This document shows positions 8,719 to 18,204 of a stretch of 64,000 nucleotides of DNA, in pieces; the first letter of the stretch is position 1, and every line of letters starts with the position of its first letter. This stretch comes from Flavobacterium sp. WC2421 (GTDB lineage Bacteria > Bacteroidota > Bacteroidia > Flavobacteriales > Flavobacteriaceae), in contig NZ_CP162004.1 of NCBI RefSeq assembly GCF_040822115.1, positions 1,612,001 through 1,676,000 of the forward strand, read 5' to 3'. A model generated the notes under the pieces. It saw only the letters and a program-made list of their open reading frames with translations, made no database searches and had not been told where the DNA came from. The translations under genes were made by a program, and so were the position numbers.

Positions 8719-8999
8719 AAAGTTTAATTGTTTAAAAAGGTTAATCGGTTAGGAAAAGTTTAATCGGTTAGGAAAGGTTTAAATATTTCCACACGATTAA
8801 ACGATTAACCAAATAACCAGTTCACCAAATAAACGATTAACCAATTAACCAATTAAACAATTAACCAATTAAACAATTAACCAAATAAACGATTCACCAT
8901 CGTATAACAAAATTTCAATCACAACACACGATTAAACAATTAACCAAATAAACGATTCACCATCGTATAAAAAATACACGAACAACAAGCAATAAAATC
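8719..8999. repeat. Inverted word array downstream of four-helix-bundle gene 1
   Basis: Same vocabulary as the upstream array: ggttaatcggttaggaaa words to about 8785, then cgattaacc and aattaaac words to about 8970. Arms GGTTAATCG (8739-8747) and CGATTAACC (8802-8810) pair. The segment 8802-8834 is an exact 33-bp copy of 8202-8234. Confidence 0.85.
8868..8970. repeat. Exact 40-bp direct repeat pair
   Basis: The 40 bases at 8868-8907 occur again without change at 8931-8970, 63 bp apart, inside the word array before gmd. The exact match suggests recent duplication or gene conversion compared with the degenerate words around it. Confidence 0.9.
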
Positions 9000-10088
9000 A
9001 TGGATAGTACACCACAAAAAGTAGCATTAGTTACAGGAATCACGGGTCAAGATGGATCTTATTTAGCAGAATTATTATTGGAAAAAGGATATATGGTTCA
9101 TGGTGTGAAACGCCGCGCGTCTTCTTTTAATACCCAGCGTATTGATCATATCTATCAAGATCAACATGAAGCCCATGTTAATTTTAAATTGCATTATGGA
9201 GATTTGACGGACTCAACTAATATTATACGAATCATACAGGAAGTACAACCCGATGAAATCTATAACTTAGGAGCGATGTCTCATGTAAAGGTATCTTTTG
9301 ATTCACCTGAATATGTTGCCAATGTAGATGGATTGGGAACCTTGAGGATTTTGGAGGCAGTTCGAATTTTAGGTTTAGGAAAAAAAACGAGAGTGTACCA
9401 AGCTTCTACTTCTGAATTGTATGGCGGATTGGCAGAGAATAAAAACGCAGCAGGATTTTATGACGAAAGCTCTCCTTTCTATCCGCGTTCGCCTTATGGA
9501 GCGGCTAAGATTTATGGTTTTTGGATTACTAAAAACTACCGTGAAGCCTATAATATGTTTGCTTGTAATGGGATTCTGTTCAATCATGAATCGCCAAGAC
9601 GTGGGGAAACTTTTGTAACCCGTAAAATCACCATGGCTGTCGCTGCGATTGCCAAAGGAAAGCAAGATTGTTTGTACTTAGGAAACTTGAATTCGCAAAG
9701 AGACTGGGGACATGCCAAAGATTATGTAGAAGCGATGTGGCGTATTTTACAACAAGACGTGCCTGAAGATTATGTAATTGCCACCGGTGTGACTACGTAT
9801 ATTAGGGATTTCGTGATTATGGCTTTTGCTGAGGTAGGTGTTACCCTAACTTTTGAAGGAGAACAAGAAAATGAAACGGCTACTGTCGCTTCTTGTGCTA
9901 ATCCTTTGTATCAAATAGCGATAGGTACCGTTGTGCTTAGAGTAGATCCAGAGTATTACCGCCCGACTGAAGTGGATTTATTAATAGGCGATCCTACGAA
10001 GTCAAAAACACAATTGGGATGGAAACCACAGTACGATTTAGCCGCTATGGTGAAAGAAATGGTAGCGAGTGATTTGAAATTGTATTAG
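9000..10088 (+). CDS. gmd: GDP-mannose 4,6-dehydratase
   Basis: A 362-residue enzyme forming GDP-4-keto-6-deoxymannose, the substrate of Fcl. The N-terminal motif [19 protein letters not shown] is diagnostic. [21 protein letters not shown], the YxxxK pair (YGAAK, Tyr166/Lys170) and [17 protein letters not shown] follow. Near residues 280-310 there is an extra segment ([16 protein letters not shown]) before the conserved [17 protein letters not shown]. It is at the usual position for extended Gmd proteins and looks intact. With ManC and Fcl it completes GDP-L-fucose synthesis from mannose-1-phosphate. Confidence 0.97.
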   Translation: MDSTPQKVALVTGITGQDGSYLAELLLEKGYMVHGVKRRASSFNTQRIDHIYQDQHEAHVNFKLHYGDLTDSTNIIRIIQEVQPDEIYNLGAMSHVKVSFDSPEYVANVDGLGTLRILEAVRILGLGKKTRVYQASTSELYGGLAENKNAAGFYDESSPFYPRSPYGAAKIYGFWITKNYREAYNMFACNGILFNHESPRRGETFVTRKITMAVAAIAKGKQDCLYLGNLNSQRDWGHAKDYVEAMWRILQQDVPEDYVIATGVTTYIRDFVIMAFAEVGVTLTFEGEQENETATVASCANPLYQIAIGTVVLRVDPEYYRPTEVDLLIGDPTKSKTQLGWKPQYDLAAMVKEMVASDLKLY

Positions 10089-10178
10089 TGTGAAAGTAGT
10101 ATTTAAAGGACGGTGGTTATACTACTTTGAATTATTTTGAGTAGTATACATGAAGTTTTTTATAGAAATTAAATTACT

Positions 10179-10252
10179 AGAAGTCTCATGATGAGATGTG
10201 AAAAAGATTAAATCTACTTCTTTTTTTGATAGTGATTGAAGATGTAGATTTA
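10179..10252 (+). terminator. Possible terminator after gmd
   Basis: Two overlapping stems can form: AGAAGT (10179-10184) with ACTTCT (10216-10221) followed by seven T residues, or AAATCTAC (10210-10217) with GTAGATTT (10244-10251). The mutually exclusive arrangement resembles an attenuator, but this is weak evidence. It could partly isolate the sugar-nucleotide genes from the flippase gene. Confidence 0.4.
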
Positions 10253-10279
10253 TTTATAAGTTTTAAATATATATAATAA

Positions 10280-11644
10280 TTGAAGAATATAGTCCGAAAA
10301 ATTTACAATAAAGTTGGGATTAAAAGTGACCGTACTAAGAACATAACTAAGCATGTTCTGGTGTCCTTCATCTATAAAGGAGGAAGTATAATAACCTCTT
10401 TTTTAATGATTCCCTTAACTATTAATTACCTCGATACTGAAAATTATGGTATTTGGTTAACGTTAAGTTCATTTATTGCTTGGTTTTCTTTTTTTGATAT
10501 TGGTTTAGGAAATGGATTAAGAAATAAGTTTGCTGAGGCTAAGGCTAAAGGGGATTTAACACTCGCACAGGCCTACGTGAGTTCAGCATATTTTACAATT
10601 GGAAGTGTTAGTTTACTGATTATATTAATTTTCTTTGGACTTAATTTTTTTATAGACTGGACTCGTGTATTTAATACAAATGTTATAATACAAAAAGAAC
10701 TAGGATTGCTTATGCCTATTGTTTTTTCTTTTTTTTGTTTGCAATTAGTAGTAAAATTAATAACGACAATATATACGGCAGATCAACACCATTCGATGCA
10801 GGGAAAAATTAATTTTCTTACATCTGTGATATCTATATTGGCAATTTGGTTGATGACTAAAACAACAGAAAGTTCTTTGTTAATCTTTGGGGCTATCTTT
10901 TCGGCCTTACCAGTATTAATATTAGTTGTGTTGAATTTATTCGCTTTTTCAAATACATATAAAGAATATAGGCCTGTCTTTTCTTTATGGAAGAAAGAAT
11001 ATTTAAAAGATATTTTTGGTTTAGGAATAAGTTTTTTTTTTATTCAGATGGCCTGGGTAATAATAACCACTACTGATAACATGATTATTTCACAGTTATT
11101 TTCACCAAAAGAAGTAGTTCCCTATAATTTAGCATTTAAGCTATTCAGTATATCATCAATGATTTTTACGATTATTGTTGCTCCTTATTGGTCAACTTTT
11201 ACTGAAGCTTATTTCAAGCAGGATTACGATTGGATAAAAATGTCTATGAAAAATTTGAGGAGATTTGTAATTATTTTTTGTTTTTTCTCTTTTTTTCTTC
11301 TTGGGTTTTCTAATTTTATTTATCGAATTTGGTTGGGGGAAAAAGTTGAAATTTCATTTAATTTAAGCTTCTTTATGTGTGTGTATACATGCTTAATAAT
11401 ATATTTGACACCGTTAAATTATTTTATTAATGGTGTAGGTAAAATTAAAATACAATTGTATCAAACTATTCTAATGGGAGTTCTAAACATTCCAGTTTCA
11501 ATATTTTTTGCTACATATTTGGGTTTAGGTACTGTAGGAGTAATAATTGGAACTATTTTATGTGTAATTCCGGGTGTTTTTCTCTCTACAATACAATTTA
11601 ATAAAATTATAAATCAAAGAGCTTTTGGTCTTTGGAATAAATAA
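10280..11644 (+). CDS. Wzx-type polysaccharide flippase (cluster 1)
   Basis: An integral membrane protein of 454 residues with about 12 hydrophobic segments, of the MATE/MOP flippase superfamily. It would move undecaprenyl-linked repeat units across the inner membrane. Landmarks are YGIWLTLSSFIAWFSFFDIG near residue 55, DNMIISQLFSPKEV in the middle and NYFINGVGKIKIQLY in the last third. It starts with TTG at 10280. It is a clear paralogue of the flippase at 27143 (both share YGIWLTLSS, FFDIGL and INGVGK). The Wzy-like gene follows after a decayed acyltransferase. Confidence 0.9.
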   Translation: MKNIVRKIYNKVGIKSDRTKNITKHVLVSFIYKGGSIITSFLMIPLTINYLDTENYGIWLTLSSFIAWFSFFDIGLGNGLRNKFAEAKAKGDLTLAQAYVSSAYFTIGSVSLLIILIFFGLNFFIDWTRVFNTNVIIQKELGLLMPIVFSFFCLQLVVKLITTIYTADQHHSMQGKINFLTSVISILAIWLMTKTTESSLLIFGAIFSALPVLILVVLNLFAFSNTYKEYRPVFSLWKKEYLKDIFGLGISFFFIQMAWVIITTTDNMIISQLFSPKEVVPYNLAFKLFSISSMIFTIIVAPYWSTFTEAYFKQDYDWIKMSMKNLRRFVIIFCFFSFFLLGFSNFIYRIWLGEKVEISFNLSFFMCVYTCLIIYLTPLNYFINGVGKIKIQLYQTILMGVLNIPVSIFFATYLGLGTVGVIIGTILCVIPGVFLSTIQFNKIINQRAFGLWNK

Positions 11645-11649
11645 CTGAA

Positions 11650-11960
11650 ATGCAATTTTTGTTTGTCTTATTAACTAAAGTTTTACGACGATTCAAGTAT
11701 TATTTATTAAAACCTATCGATTGGTTTTTTTGTTATTATTTATTGTATTCTAATGGTGTTGTTTTTTGCAACTTTAAAAGCCATAGAGAATCTAATTTTT
11801 TTTTAGCTTAGGGGGGATGTTTCATTGAGCCAAATTTAAAATCAATAATCGAGAATCGTCTAATTCGATAGATTCAAAATCAATTTTAAAGTAAAGATTG
11901 GGAAATTTACTTCGATTCTGTCAAATCTAAATGCAGGTATTAATGAATTATAGATTATAT
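11650..11960 (+). pseudogene. Decayed hexapeptide acyltransferase remnant
   Basis: After the flippase stop, an ATG at 11650 opens 54 codons (MQFLFVLLTKVLRRFKYY..., later YSNGVVFCNFKSH) and stops at a TAG near 11812. In the same frame sequence continues as GGCFIEPNLKS, and KVKIGKF and NLNAGIN appear further on in another frame. This pattern resembles the N-terminal half of WbbJ-like left-handed beta-helix acyltransferases such as those at 13240 and 28659. The similarity is judged by eye and modest. The rest of the gap to 12079 shows nothing else recognisable. Confidence 0.38.
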
Positions 11961-12079
11961 TTTATGTTCAGGCTTTGATATGTTAATTAGTCTATTCTTT
12001 TTAATTATAAATCAATAAGTTATATCATATATGCATAATAATTCAAAACTTAAAATTTTTAAAATTATCACACAATTTA

Positions 12080-13243
12080 ATGGTTAAAATAATTCAAAAT
12101 ATTTTATTGATTCTAGTGTTTTTAACACCGCTATTTGGTGTAGTGGAAGGATTTGGTGCAATTGATTTTGCAGTTCCTTTTACTTTAGTTTTTATTAAGT
12201 CACTAAAATTATTTATTATATTTGTAGTTGTATTTTTGACGGTATGCAGGTTGCTTTTTACAGATTTTTTTCATCTGAAATCAGTTTTACTTTTATTTTT
12301 ATTGTTTATATTTACTTTAATGGTTTTTTTATTGTCTTCAAATATTTACATAGCTTTAGCTGGTTTAACTTGGAGTTTACCTTTTTTTTTGATTTTTCTT
12401 CTTGTTGGAGTTATTGATGTTAATTTTTTGTATAAGCTTACTAAAGTATTGGTTTTTGTTTTAATATCAAATACATTACTTCAACTAGCACAAATGTTTT
12501 ATATGCCAGCTTATCGTGGTTTTAATTTTTTTGGTTTATCAGGGAGGCTAGCCGGTTTTTTTTCAAGTGCTAGTTCAGCTGGTATTTTAAGTTCTTTTGT
12601 TTTTTTTTCAATAAAATATTTTTCGAATTTCAATTTGAGATGGAAAAACATATTTTTAGCAGTTTCAGTTTTAAGTGTATTCTTGTCGATGTCGTCAACA
12701 GGAGTTGGATTACTTGTTATTATTATTTTGTACCCTTTTTATTTAAAAAGTAAAAATAAAATTATTGGAATTTTATTTTTTGTTCCACTTATTTTTACAG
12801 CTATTTCGAATTTAGATGTTCTTACTGGTAGGGATTCTGGAAGTTCCGAAAGTTCTTTTACAACAAGATTATCTATTCTTTTTCAGCAAATTGAAAATTC
12901 AGAAATTATTTCTACTAATTTTGGTAAAGCTACAAATATGGGGGTAAGTATAGAACGTAACTTAAATATTTATGTTGATGGTGTTTTTATTACTGATATG
13001 ATGTATACTTCATTATTAGTTAATTATGGGTGGCTTATCACTTTGATTTTGTTAGGCTTATTATTGATTACATTAATTCATATTAAAAGATTAAATTCGA
13101 CTTCCCTTAACTTGTTTATAGTAATGTGCTTATTAGGTTCCTCTGCTTTAATTATTACAGAGATTTTCCCTATCAATATGCTTATAGCAATTTATTCAGC
13201 ATATTATATTTTTAATGTGCGTAGTAAATATTATCAACAATGA
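12080..13243 (+). CDS. Wzy-like O-antigen/capsule polymerase (cluster 1)
   Basis: A very hydrophobic 387-residue protein with about 10-12 membrane segments and a larger polar loop around residues 255-315 ([20 protein letters not shown]... to FGKATNMG). This is the architecture of Wzy polymerases and O-antigen ligases, with the large periplasmic loop in the second half. Sequence conservation in this class is low, so the call rests on topology and position after a flippase and before acyl- and glycosyltransferases. Its stop overlaps the next start (ATGA at 13240). Confidence 0.75.
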   Translation: MVKIIQNILLILVFLTPLFGVVEGFGAIDFAVPFTLVFIKSLKLFIIFVVVFLTVCRLLFTDFFHLKSVLLLFLLFIFTLMVFLLSSNIYIALAGLTWSLPFFLIFLLVGVIDVNFLYKLTKVLVFVLISNTLLQLAQMFYMPAYRGFNFFGLSGRLAGFFSSASSAGILSSFVFFSIKYFSNFNLRWKNIFLAVSVLSVFLSMSSTGVGLLVIIILYPFYLKSKNKIIGILFFVPLIFTAISNLDVLTGRDSGSSESSFTTRLSILFQQIENSEIISTNFGKATNMGVSIERNLNIYVDGVFITDMMYTSLLVNYGWLITLILLGLLLITLIHIKRLNSTSLNLFIVMCLLGSSALIITEIFPINMLIAIYSAYYIFNVRSKYYQQ

Positions 13244-13842
13244 ATTTTAAAAAAATTATAAGAATTCCATTTTATATTTATCGTTTTTCTAGAGATATTA
13301 TATTTTGTACCATAAAGTTAGGTTGTTGGGAATCATCATGGAGGTTTCATGGTCTACCTATAATTCAAAAACATAGAAATTCTATTATAAAAATCGGATC
13401 TAATTTTGTAGGTTGTAGTAATCCTAAAAATAATACGATTGGAGTATTTCAAAAGGTAATAATTAAAACATGTGCACCATATGCCAGTATTAAAATAGGA
13501 AGTCATGTGGGTGTTTCAGGTGCAACTATTTCTAGTATTTCATCAATTACAATTGGTGATAATGTTTTAATAGGGAGTGGTGTATTAATAACGGATAATG
13601 ACGCACATTCAATAAGTCCTGAATTTAGAAATGATAAGAATAAGATATTATCAAAGCCTATTATTATTGAGAATGATGTTTTTATAGGAGCTAGATCTAT
13701 TATTTTAAAAGGAGTTACAATAGGAAGAGGAGCATTAATTGGTGCTGGTTCCGTGGTGTCTAAGAACGTTGATGCTTTTGCGATAGTTGGGGGTAATCCT
13801 GCAAAAAAAATAGGTGATGTTAGAGATGAAAAGTACCAATAA
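13240..13842 (+). CDS. Hexapeptide-repeat acyltransferase (WbbJ-like)
   Basis: A 200-residue left-handed beta-helix acyltransferase likely to O- or N-acetylate a sugar of the repeat unit. Hexapeptide turns run from about residue 75 ([35 protein letters not shown]). The catalytic His region is DNDAHSI, followed by [27 protein letters not shown] and the family ending [10 protein letters not shown]. Translation is probably coupled to wzy by the 4-bp overlap. The acceptor is unknown. Confidence 0.88.
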   Translation: MNFKKIIRIPFYIYRFSRDIIFCTIKLGCWESSWRFHGLPIIQKHRNSIIKIGSNFVGCSNPKNNTIGVFQKVIIKTCAPYASIKIGSHVGVSGATISSISSITIGDNVLIGSGVLITDNDAHSISPEFRNDKNKILSKPIIIENDVFIGARSIILKGVTIGRGALIGAGSVVSKNVDAFAIVGGNPAKKIGDVRDEKYQ

Positions 13843-13857
13843 TAATTTATTTATTCT

Positions 13858-14688
13858 ATGAATCAAATTGCAGTTTTACTAACCTGTTTCAATAGAAAGG
13901 AAAAAACATTAAATTGTTTACACCATCTTTTTAAATTAAAAAATGATTTAGATATTTATTTGGTTGATGATGGTTCTACAGATGGGACTAGTGAGGCAAT
14001 TGCGAAAGACTTTCCACAAGTAAATTTGATTAAAGAATCAGGTGATTTATTCTGGAATAAAGGAATGAATTTAGCTTGGGAACATGCATCCCAAATTGAC
14101 TATGATTATTATTTGTGGTTAAATGATGATGTTGTTATTTATCAAAATTGTTTTGATGAACTTTATTCATGTATAGATTTGACTGAAAGTAAAGCCATCA
14201 TTTCAGGAATTATTGAATCGGCAGATAAAAATGAGACACTTTACGGAGGGTTTGATGCAAATAGGAAGTTAATAAAAGCAAATGGAAAATTAAATTCTAT
14301 CAGGAATTTAAATGGTAATGTAGTAGTCATACCTAAGAAAGTGTATAAAGTTCTAGGGAATCTGGATTTGCATTATCATCACGATTTGGGAGATGTTGAT
14401 TATGGATTGCGAGCACAAAGAAATAATATAAAGGTATATACTACTAGAATCGCTATTGCCAGTGGGGATAAAAATGATATCTGTCGCGTGAGAAAAAATA
14501 AGACAACTATTATAAATAGATTTAAAAAATTGTATTCTCCCTTAGGAGCGAATCCTAAGATTATATTCTATTTTAGAAATAAACATTTTGGATTTATAAA
14601 TGCTATAACTTATTTCTTTTTTTTACACTTCATAAACTTTATTCCTGATTGGTTAAATAATTTAGTTTTTGGTAATCGTTATGTTTAG
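13858..14688 (+). CDS. Glycosyltransferase family 2
   Basis: A 276-residue GT-A enzyme. The N-terminus reads QIAVLLTCFNRKEKTLNCL, with LVDDGSTDGTSEAI at about residue 40 and the metal-binding motif LWLNDDVV near residue 95. HHDLGDVDYGLRA follows at about residue 180. The LNDD motif and the DxDYGLRA ending place it among rhamnosyl/hexosyl GT2 enzymes, but donor and acceptor are not predictable. It is part of the cluster 1 run of transferases. Confidence 0.87.
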   Translation: MNQIAVLLTCFNRKEKTLNCLHHLFKLKNDLDIYLVDDGSTDGTSEAIAKDFPQVNLIKESGDLFWNKGMNLAWEHASQIDYDYYLWLNDDVVIYQNCFDELYSCIDLTESKAIISGIIESADKNETLYGGFDANRKLIKANGKLNSIRNLNGNVVVIPKKVYKVLGNLDLHYHHDLGDVDYGLRAQRNNIKVYTTRIAIASGDKNDICRVRKNKTTIINRFKKLYSPLGANPKIIFYFRNKHFGFINAITYFFFLHFINFIPDWLNNLVFGNRYV

Positions 14689-14711
14689 TTTTAATAAAAT
14701 CAATTAATAGA

Positions 14712-15884
14712 ATGAAAATATTACGTGTTATTTCGTCTATGCATCCTAGTAAGGGAGGCCCTTGTCAAGGGATTAGAAATATAATTCCTTATTTTCAAAA
14801 AGAAGGAGTTATAACTGAAGTGGTTTGTATGGATGATGCTACTAGTAATTATCCTATTGTTGATGATTTTACTATTTATAAGGTAGGGATAGGAAAGACT
14901 TCCTACCAATATCAATCTGAATTATCCAATTGGTTGAAAGAAAATATTTTGAATTATGATGCTGTGGTAGTTCATGGATTATGGCAATATCATAATTTAG
15001 CAGTTTACAATGTCATAAAAAAACTTAAGAAAAGAGGGCAAAAAGTCCCCAAAGTTGTAGTACTGCCACATGGTATGTTAGATCCTTATTTTCAGAAAGC
15101 TCCAGACAGAAAAATGAAAGCGATTCGAAATGAAATAATCTGGCATCTTACAGAAAAAAAATGTATAAATACTGCTGATGCTATTTTTTTTACTTGTCAG
15201 GAAGAAATGCGTTTGGCCGCAACTACCTTTAAAGGATATAATCCCAACAAAACAATAAATGTGGGTTACGGAATTCAAGCACCTCCTTTAAAGAATGTGG
15301 AATTTAAACACGCTTTTGAAGAAATATGTTCTGCTGTTGTAGGTAAAAAATATTGGCTATTTTTAAGTCGAATTCATGAAAAAAAAGGGGTTGATTTGTT
15401 AATACAAGCCTATGATAAACTGTCAAGGCTAAACCCTAGTTTACCGGAATTGGTTATCGCTGGTCCAACTACATCAGATTATGCGCAACAAATGATTAAA
15501 CTGGCATCTAACAATACGAAAATTCATTTTCCTGGAATGTTACAAGGAGCGGAGAAGTGGGGTGCTTTTTATGGTTGTCAAGCGTACTTTTTGCCAAGTT
15601 ATCAAGAAAATTTTGGTATTGCAATAGTAGAAGCAATGGCTTGTGAAAAACCTGTAATGGTTTCTAAGAATGTTAATATTTGGAAAGAAATTAAGGCAGG
15701 TAATGGTGGATGGATTCTAGATGATTTATCAGACAAAGGAATTTATAGTGCACTCTTAGAAATCAGTGAAATTTCTGAAGAGAATATTGCTATCAAAGGC
15801 AATCAATCGTATACAACTTTTCAAAATAATTTTAATGTTCAAGATCGTGCAGCTGTTTTTTTGAGCGCCTTAAATCAGTTATAA
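14712..15884 (+). CDS. Glycosyltransferase family 4 (GT-B)
   Basis: A 390-residue GT-B enzyme. The N-terminal domain opens with MKILRVISSMHPSKGGPCQGI and contains VVLPHGMLDPYFQ. The C-terminal nucleotide-sugar domain has FLSRIHEKKGVDLLIQAY (about residue 218) and LPSYQENFGIAIVEAMACEKPVM (about 298), the standard E-x7-E site of GT4. It ends directly before the WcaF-like gene with no spacer. The sugar is not determinable. Confidence 0.9.
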   Translation: MKILRVISSMHPSKGGPCQGIRNIIPYFQKEGVITEVVCMDDATSNYPIVDDFTIYKVGIGKTSYQYQSELSNWLKENILNYDAVVVHGLWQYHNLAVYNVIKKLKKRGQKVPKVVVLPHGMLDPYFQKAPDRKMKAIRNEIIWHLTEKKCINTADAIFFTCQEEMRLAATTFKGYNPNKTINVGYGIQAPPLKNVEFKHAFEEICSAVVGKKYWLFLSRIHEKKGVDLLIQAYDKLSRLNPSLPELVIAGPTTSDYAQQMIKLASNNTKIHFPGMLQGAEKWGAFYGCQAYFLPSYQENFGIAIVEAMACEKPVMVSKNVNIWKEIKAGNGGWILDDLSDKGIYSALLEISEISEENIAIKGNQSYTTFQNNFNVQDRAAVFLSALNQL

Positions 15885-16427
15885 ATGGATACTCCTATTC
15901 CAAAATACATAGATACCATTCCGAAATCTGATAAGTTGTATCGCTTCCTTTGGAGGATAGTATCACTTTTTTTATTTAGACCTTTTTCTTTGCCTTTTTT
16001 TAATGGATGGCGTATATTTTTATTGAAATGTTTTGGAGCTAGATTAGGAAATAATTGTACCATTTATGCCTCTGCTTACATACCATCTCCTAAGAATTTG
16101 ATTATGGGTACACATTCTACATTGGGGCCCGAAGTAAAATTGCATTTTGGCAAAACTATTATAGGAAACAAAGTTACAATTTCTCAGCGTACGTATTTGT
16201 GTAGCGCGACTCATGAAACAAATTCTATAAATGTTCCATTTGTAGCAGGAGAAATAATAATAAAGGACTTTGTTTGGATAGCGGCTGAAGCTTTTGTTAT
16301 GACTAATGTCGTAATTGGAGAGGGAGCTATTGTAGGTGCAAGAGCGGCTGTTTTTAAAGATGTTGCTGCATGGGCAGTTGTAGGAGGAAATCCTGCGAAA
16401 TTTATTAAAAAGAGAGATATTAAATAA
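15885..16427 (+). CDS. WcaF-like colanic-acid-type acetyltransferase
   Basis: A 180-residue hexapeptide acetyltransferase. The N-terminal helix RPFSLPFFNGWRIFLLKCFGA followed by RLGNNCTIYASAYI is characteristic of WcaF. It also has the catalytic His segment CSATHE and VWIAAEAFVMTNVVIGEGAIVGARA, and ends in VVGGNPAKFIK. It starts on the base after the GT4 stop and is followed one base later by a GT2, so the three are surely co-transcribed. It probably acetylates a residue added by its neighbours. Confidence 0.9.
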   Translation: MDTPIPKYIDTIPKSDKLYRFLWRIVSLFLFRPFSLPFFNGWRIFLLKCFGARLGNNCTIYASAYIPSPKNLIMGTHSTLGPEVKLHFGKTIIGNKVTISQRTYLCSATHETNSINVPFVAGEIIIKDFVWIAAEAFVMTNVVIGEGAIVGARAAVFKDVAAWAVVGGNPAKFIKKRDIK

Positions 16428-16428
16428 A

Positions 16429-17325
16429 ATGAAAAATTCTGTTACGGCTATAATACTTACTTATAATGAAGAACAACACATTGCCCGTTGTATTAACTCT
16501 CTTAAAGATAAAGTAGATGAAATTTGTATTGTTGATTCTTTTAGTACTGACACTACTTGTAAAATTGCTCGAGAATTAGGGGCAAAAGTGTATCAAAATC
16601 CTTGGATTAATTATGCAACCCAATTTAATTGGGCGTTAGAAAATTGTGAAGTAACATCGTATTGGGTATGGCGTATTGATGCGGATGAATACATAGAGGC
16701 TATTCCGTTTTCTTTGAAAGATAAGTTAGCAAGCTTATCTAATGATGTTTCTGGTATTTATGTCAAAAGGAAAATTATTTTTATGGGTAAACCCTTACTT
16801 CACGGAGGATGGTATCCAGTTTGGCATTTAAAAATATGGAAATTTGGTAAAGGGTTTTGTGAGAATCGCTGGATGGACGAACATATTAAATTAACAGAAG
16901 GGACAACCATAAAGATTGATTGCGTACAAGTTGATGAAAATTTAAACGATTTGAGTTGGTGGATCAATAAACACAATAGTTATGCTACTAGAGAAATGGT
17001 AGATTTATTAGATACAGAATATGAAATTTTTTCAAAAAGTGAAGTTAACCCTAAATTTTTTGGTTCAGGCGAACAACGAAAAAGATTTTTAAAGGTATTG
17101 TATTTAAAATTTCCTTTATTTGTAAGGCCATTTTTTTATTTCACCTATCGTTATGTATTTAAATTAGGTTTTTTAGACGGGAAATCTGGGTTTGTTTGGC
17201 ATGTACTTCAAGGTTTTTGGTATCGTTTTTTAGTTGATGCTAAAATTTATGAATTAAAAAGAGAGTTTAATAAAAATGAGGATGCAATTGTTAAACATAT
17301 CAAAGAAACGTATAAAACTTCATAA
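16429..17325 (+). CDS. Glycosyltransferase family 2 (WaaE/KdtX-like)
   Basis: A 298-residue GT2 with N-terminal VTAIILTYNEEQHIARCI, IVDSFSTDTTCKIARELGA and the DxD motif WRIDADEY at about residue 83. The pattern E-E-x-H-I plus D-S-F-S-T-D-x-T is typical of the beta-1,4-glucosyltransferase WaaE/KdtX subgroup. The C-terminal region (YRYVFKLGFLDGKSGFVWH) is the usual amphipathic ending of that group. Here it is taken as a repeat-unit transferase because of its place in cluster 1. Confidence 0.88.
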   Translation: MKNSVTAIILTYNEEQHIARCINSLKDKVDEICIVDSFSTDTTCKIARELGAKVYQNPWINYATQFNWALENCEVTSYWVWRIDADEYIEAIPFSLKDKLASLSNDVSGIYVKRKIIFMGKPLLHGGWYPVWHLKIWKFGKGFCENRWMDEHIKLTEGTTIKIDCVQVDENLNDLSWWINKHNSYATREMVDLLDTEYEIFSKSEVNPKFFGSGEQRKRFLKVLYLKFPLFVRPFFYFTYRYVFKLGFLDGKSGFVWHVLQGFWYRFLVDAKIYELKREFNKNEDAIVKHIKETYKTS

Positions 17326-17403
17326 AAAAATAAATCTTGTCTAGTCTCTATTTCTGAAGATAGGACTAGAATTTAACAGAGTAAAAAAAACACAACTCCA
17401 TTT

Positions 17404-18156
17404 ATGACAATGAAAGTCTCTATAATCACCATTTGTTACAATCGCAGCGCCACTATTGCCAAAGCTATAGAAAGTGTTTTGAATCAGGATTATCCCAATA
17501 TTGAATACATTGTCATTGACGGAAACTCTACTGATGGAACTCAAGCGGTTATTGCAAAGTATTCCAGTCGTATCGCTCAATATATTTCAGAACCGGATCA
17601 AGGGATGTACGATGCACTCAACAAAGGACTGCAACTGGCAACAGGTGATGTGGTGGGTTTGATGCATTCGGATGATGAATTTTATGACACTGGCGTAGTC
17701 TCAAAAATTGTTGCTGCTTTTATGAATACTCCAGATACTGATGGGGTTTATGGAGATGGGGTGTACATTAGTAATGATACCGCAGCAAAAGTGGTGCGCA
17801 ATAGAATAGGCGGAGCCTTTAGTTTGGACAAAATTAAAAAAGGTTGGCTGCCCTTGCATCCCACTGTGTATTTGAAAAAGTCTCTAATTGATAAATATGG
17901 GGCATATAATTTAGATTTTAAGATTGCTTCGGATACCGAATTTTTATTGCGTTATTTGTTCAAATATAAAATAAAGATGTTCTATCTCCAGCAATACATC
18001 GTTAAAATGAGAATGGGAGGCTTAAGTACTAGTTATGCTAGGGCTTTTGAAGTATTAAAAGAAGATTACGCCATTTATAAGTTCCATAATGTCAACCCTA
18101 TTCGTGCTGTTTTTCAAAAGAAACTACAAGCGCTAACTCAATATTTAAAAAAATGA
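17404..18156 (+). CDS. Glycosyltransferase family 2 (WcaE-like)
   Basis: A 250-residue GT2: KVSIITICYNRSATIAKAI, YIVIDGNSTDGTQ at about residue 36, SEPDQGMYDALNKGL and the DxD-like HSDDEFY. The segment SEPDQGMYDALNKG is the hallmark of the WcaE/colanic-acid subgroup. ATG at 17404 or 17410 are both possible. A hairpin with 7-bp arms (17340-17346 with 17364-17370) lies in the 78-bp gap before it. Together with the WcaF- and WcaJ-like neighbours it gives cluster 1 a colanic-acid-like flavour. Confidence 0.9.
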   Translation: MTMKVSIITICYNRSATIAKAIESVLNQDYPNIEYIVIDGNSTDGTQAVIAKYSSRIAQYISEPDQGMYDALNKGLQLATGDVVGLMHSDDEFYDTGVVSKIVAAFMNTPDTDGVYGDGVYISNDTAAKVVRNRIGGAFSLDKIKKGWLPLHPTVYLKKSLIDKYGAYNLDFKIASDTEFLLRYLFKYKIKMFYLQQYIVKMRMGGLSTSYARAFEVLKEDYAIYKFHNVNPIRAVFQKKLQALTQYLKK

Positions 18157-18204
18157 TATTTCATTATTATATGCTAGTACCAATTTATAATTTTTGAACC
18201 GTAT

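Noticed and set aside
9421..9618. Second-frame open frame inside gmd
   Set aside because: It lies wholly inside gmd, which is complete and has all motifs.
17340..17370. Hairpin between two glycosyltransferase genes as a terminator
   Set aside because: The 7-bp arms pair, but no T tract follows, and the neighbouring genes look co-transcribed.
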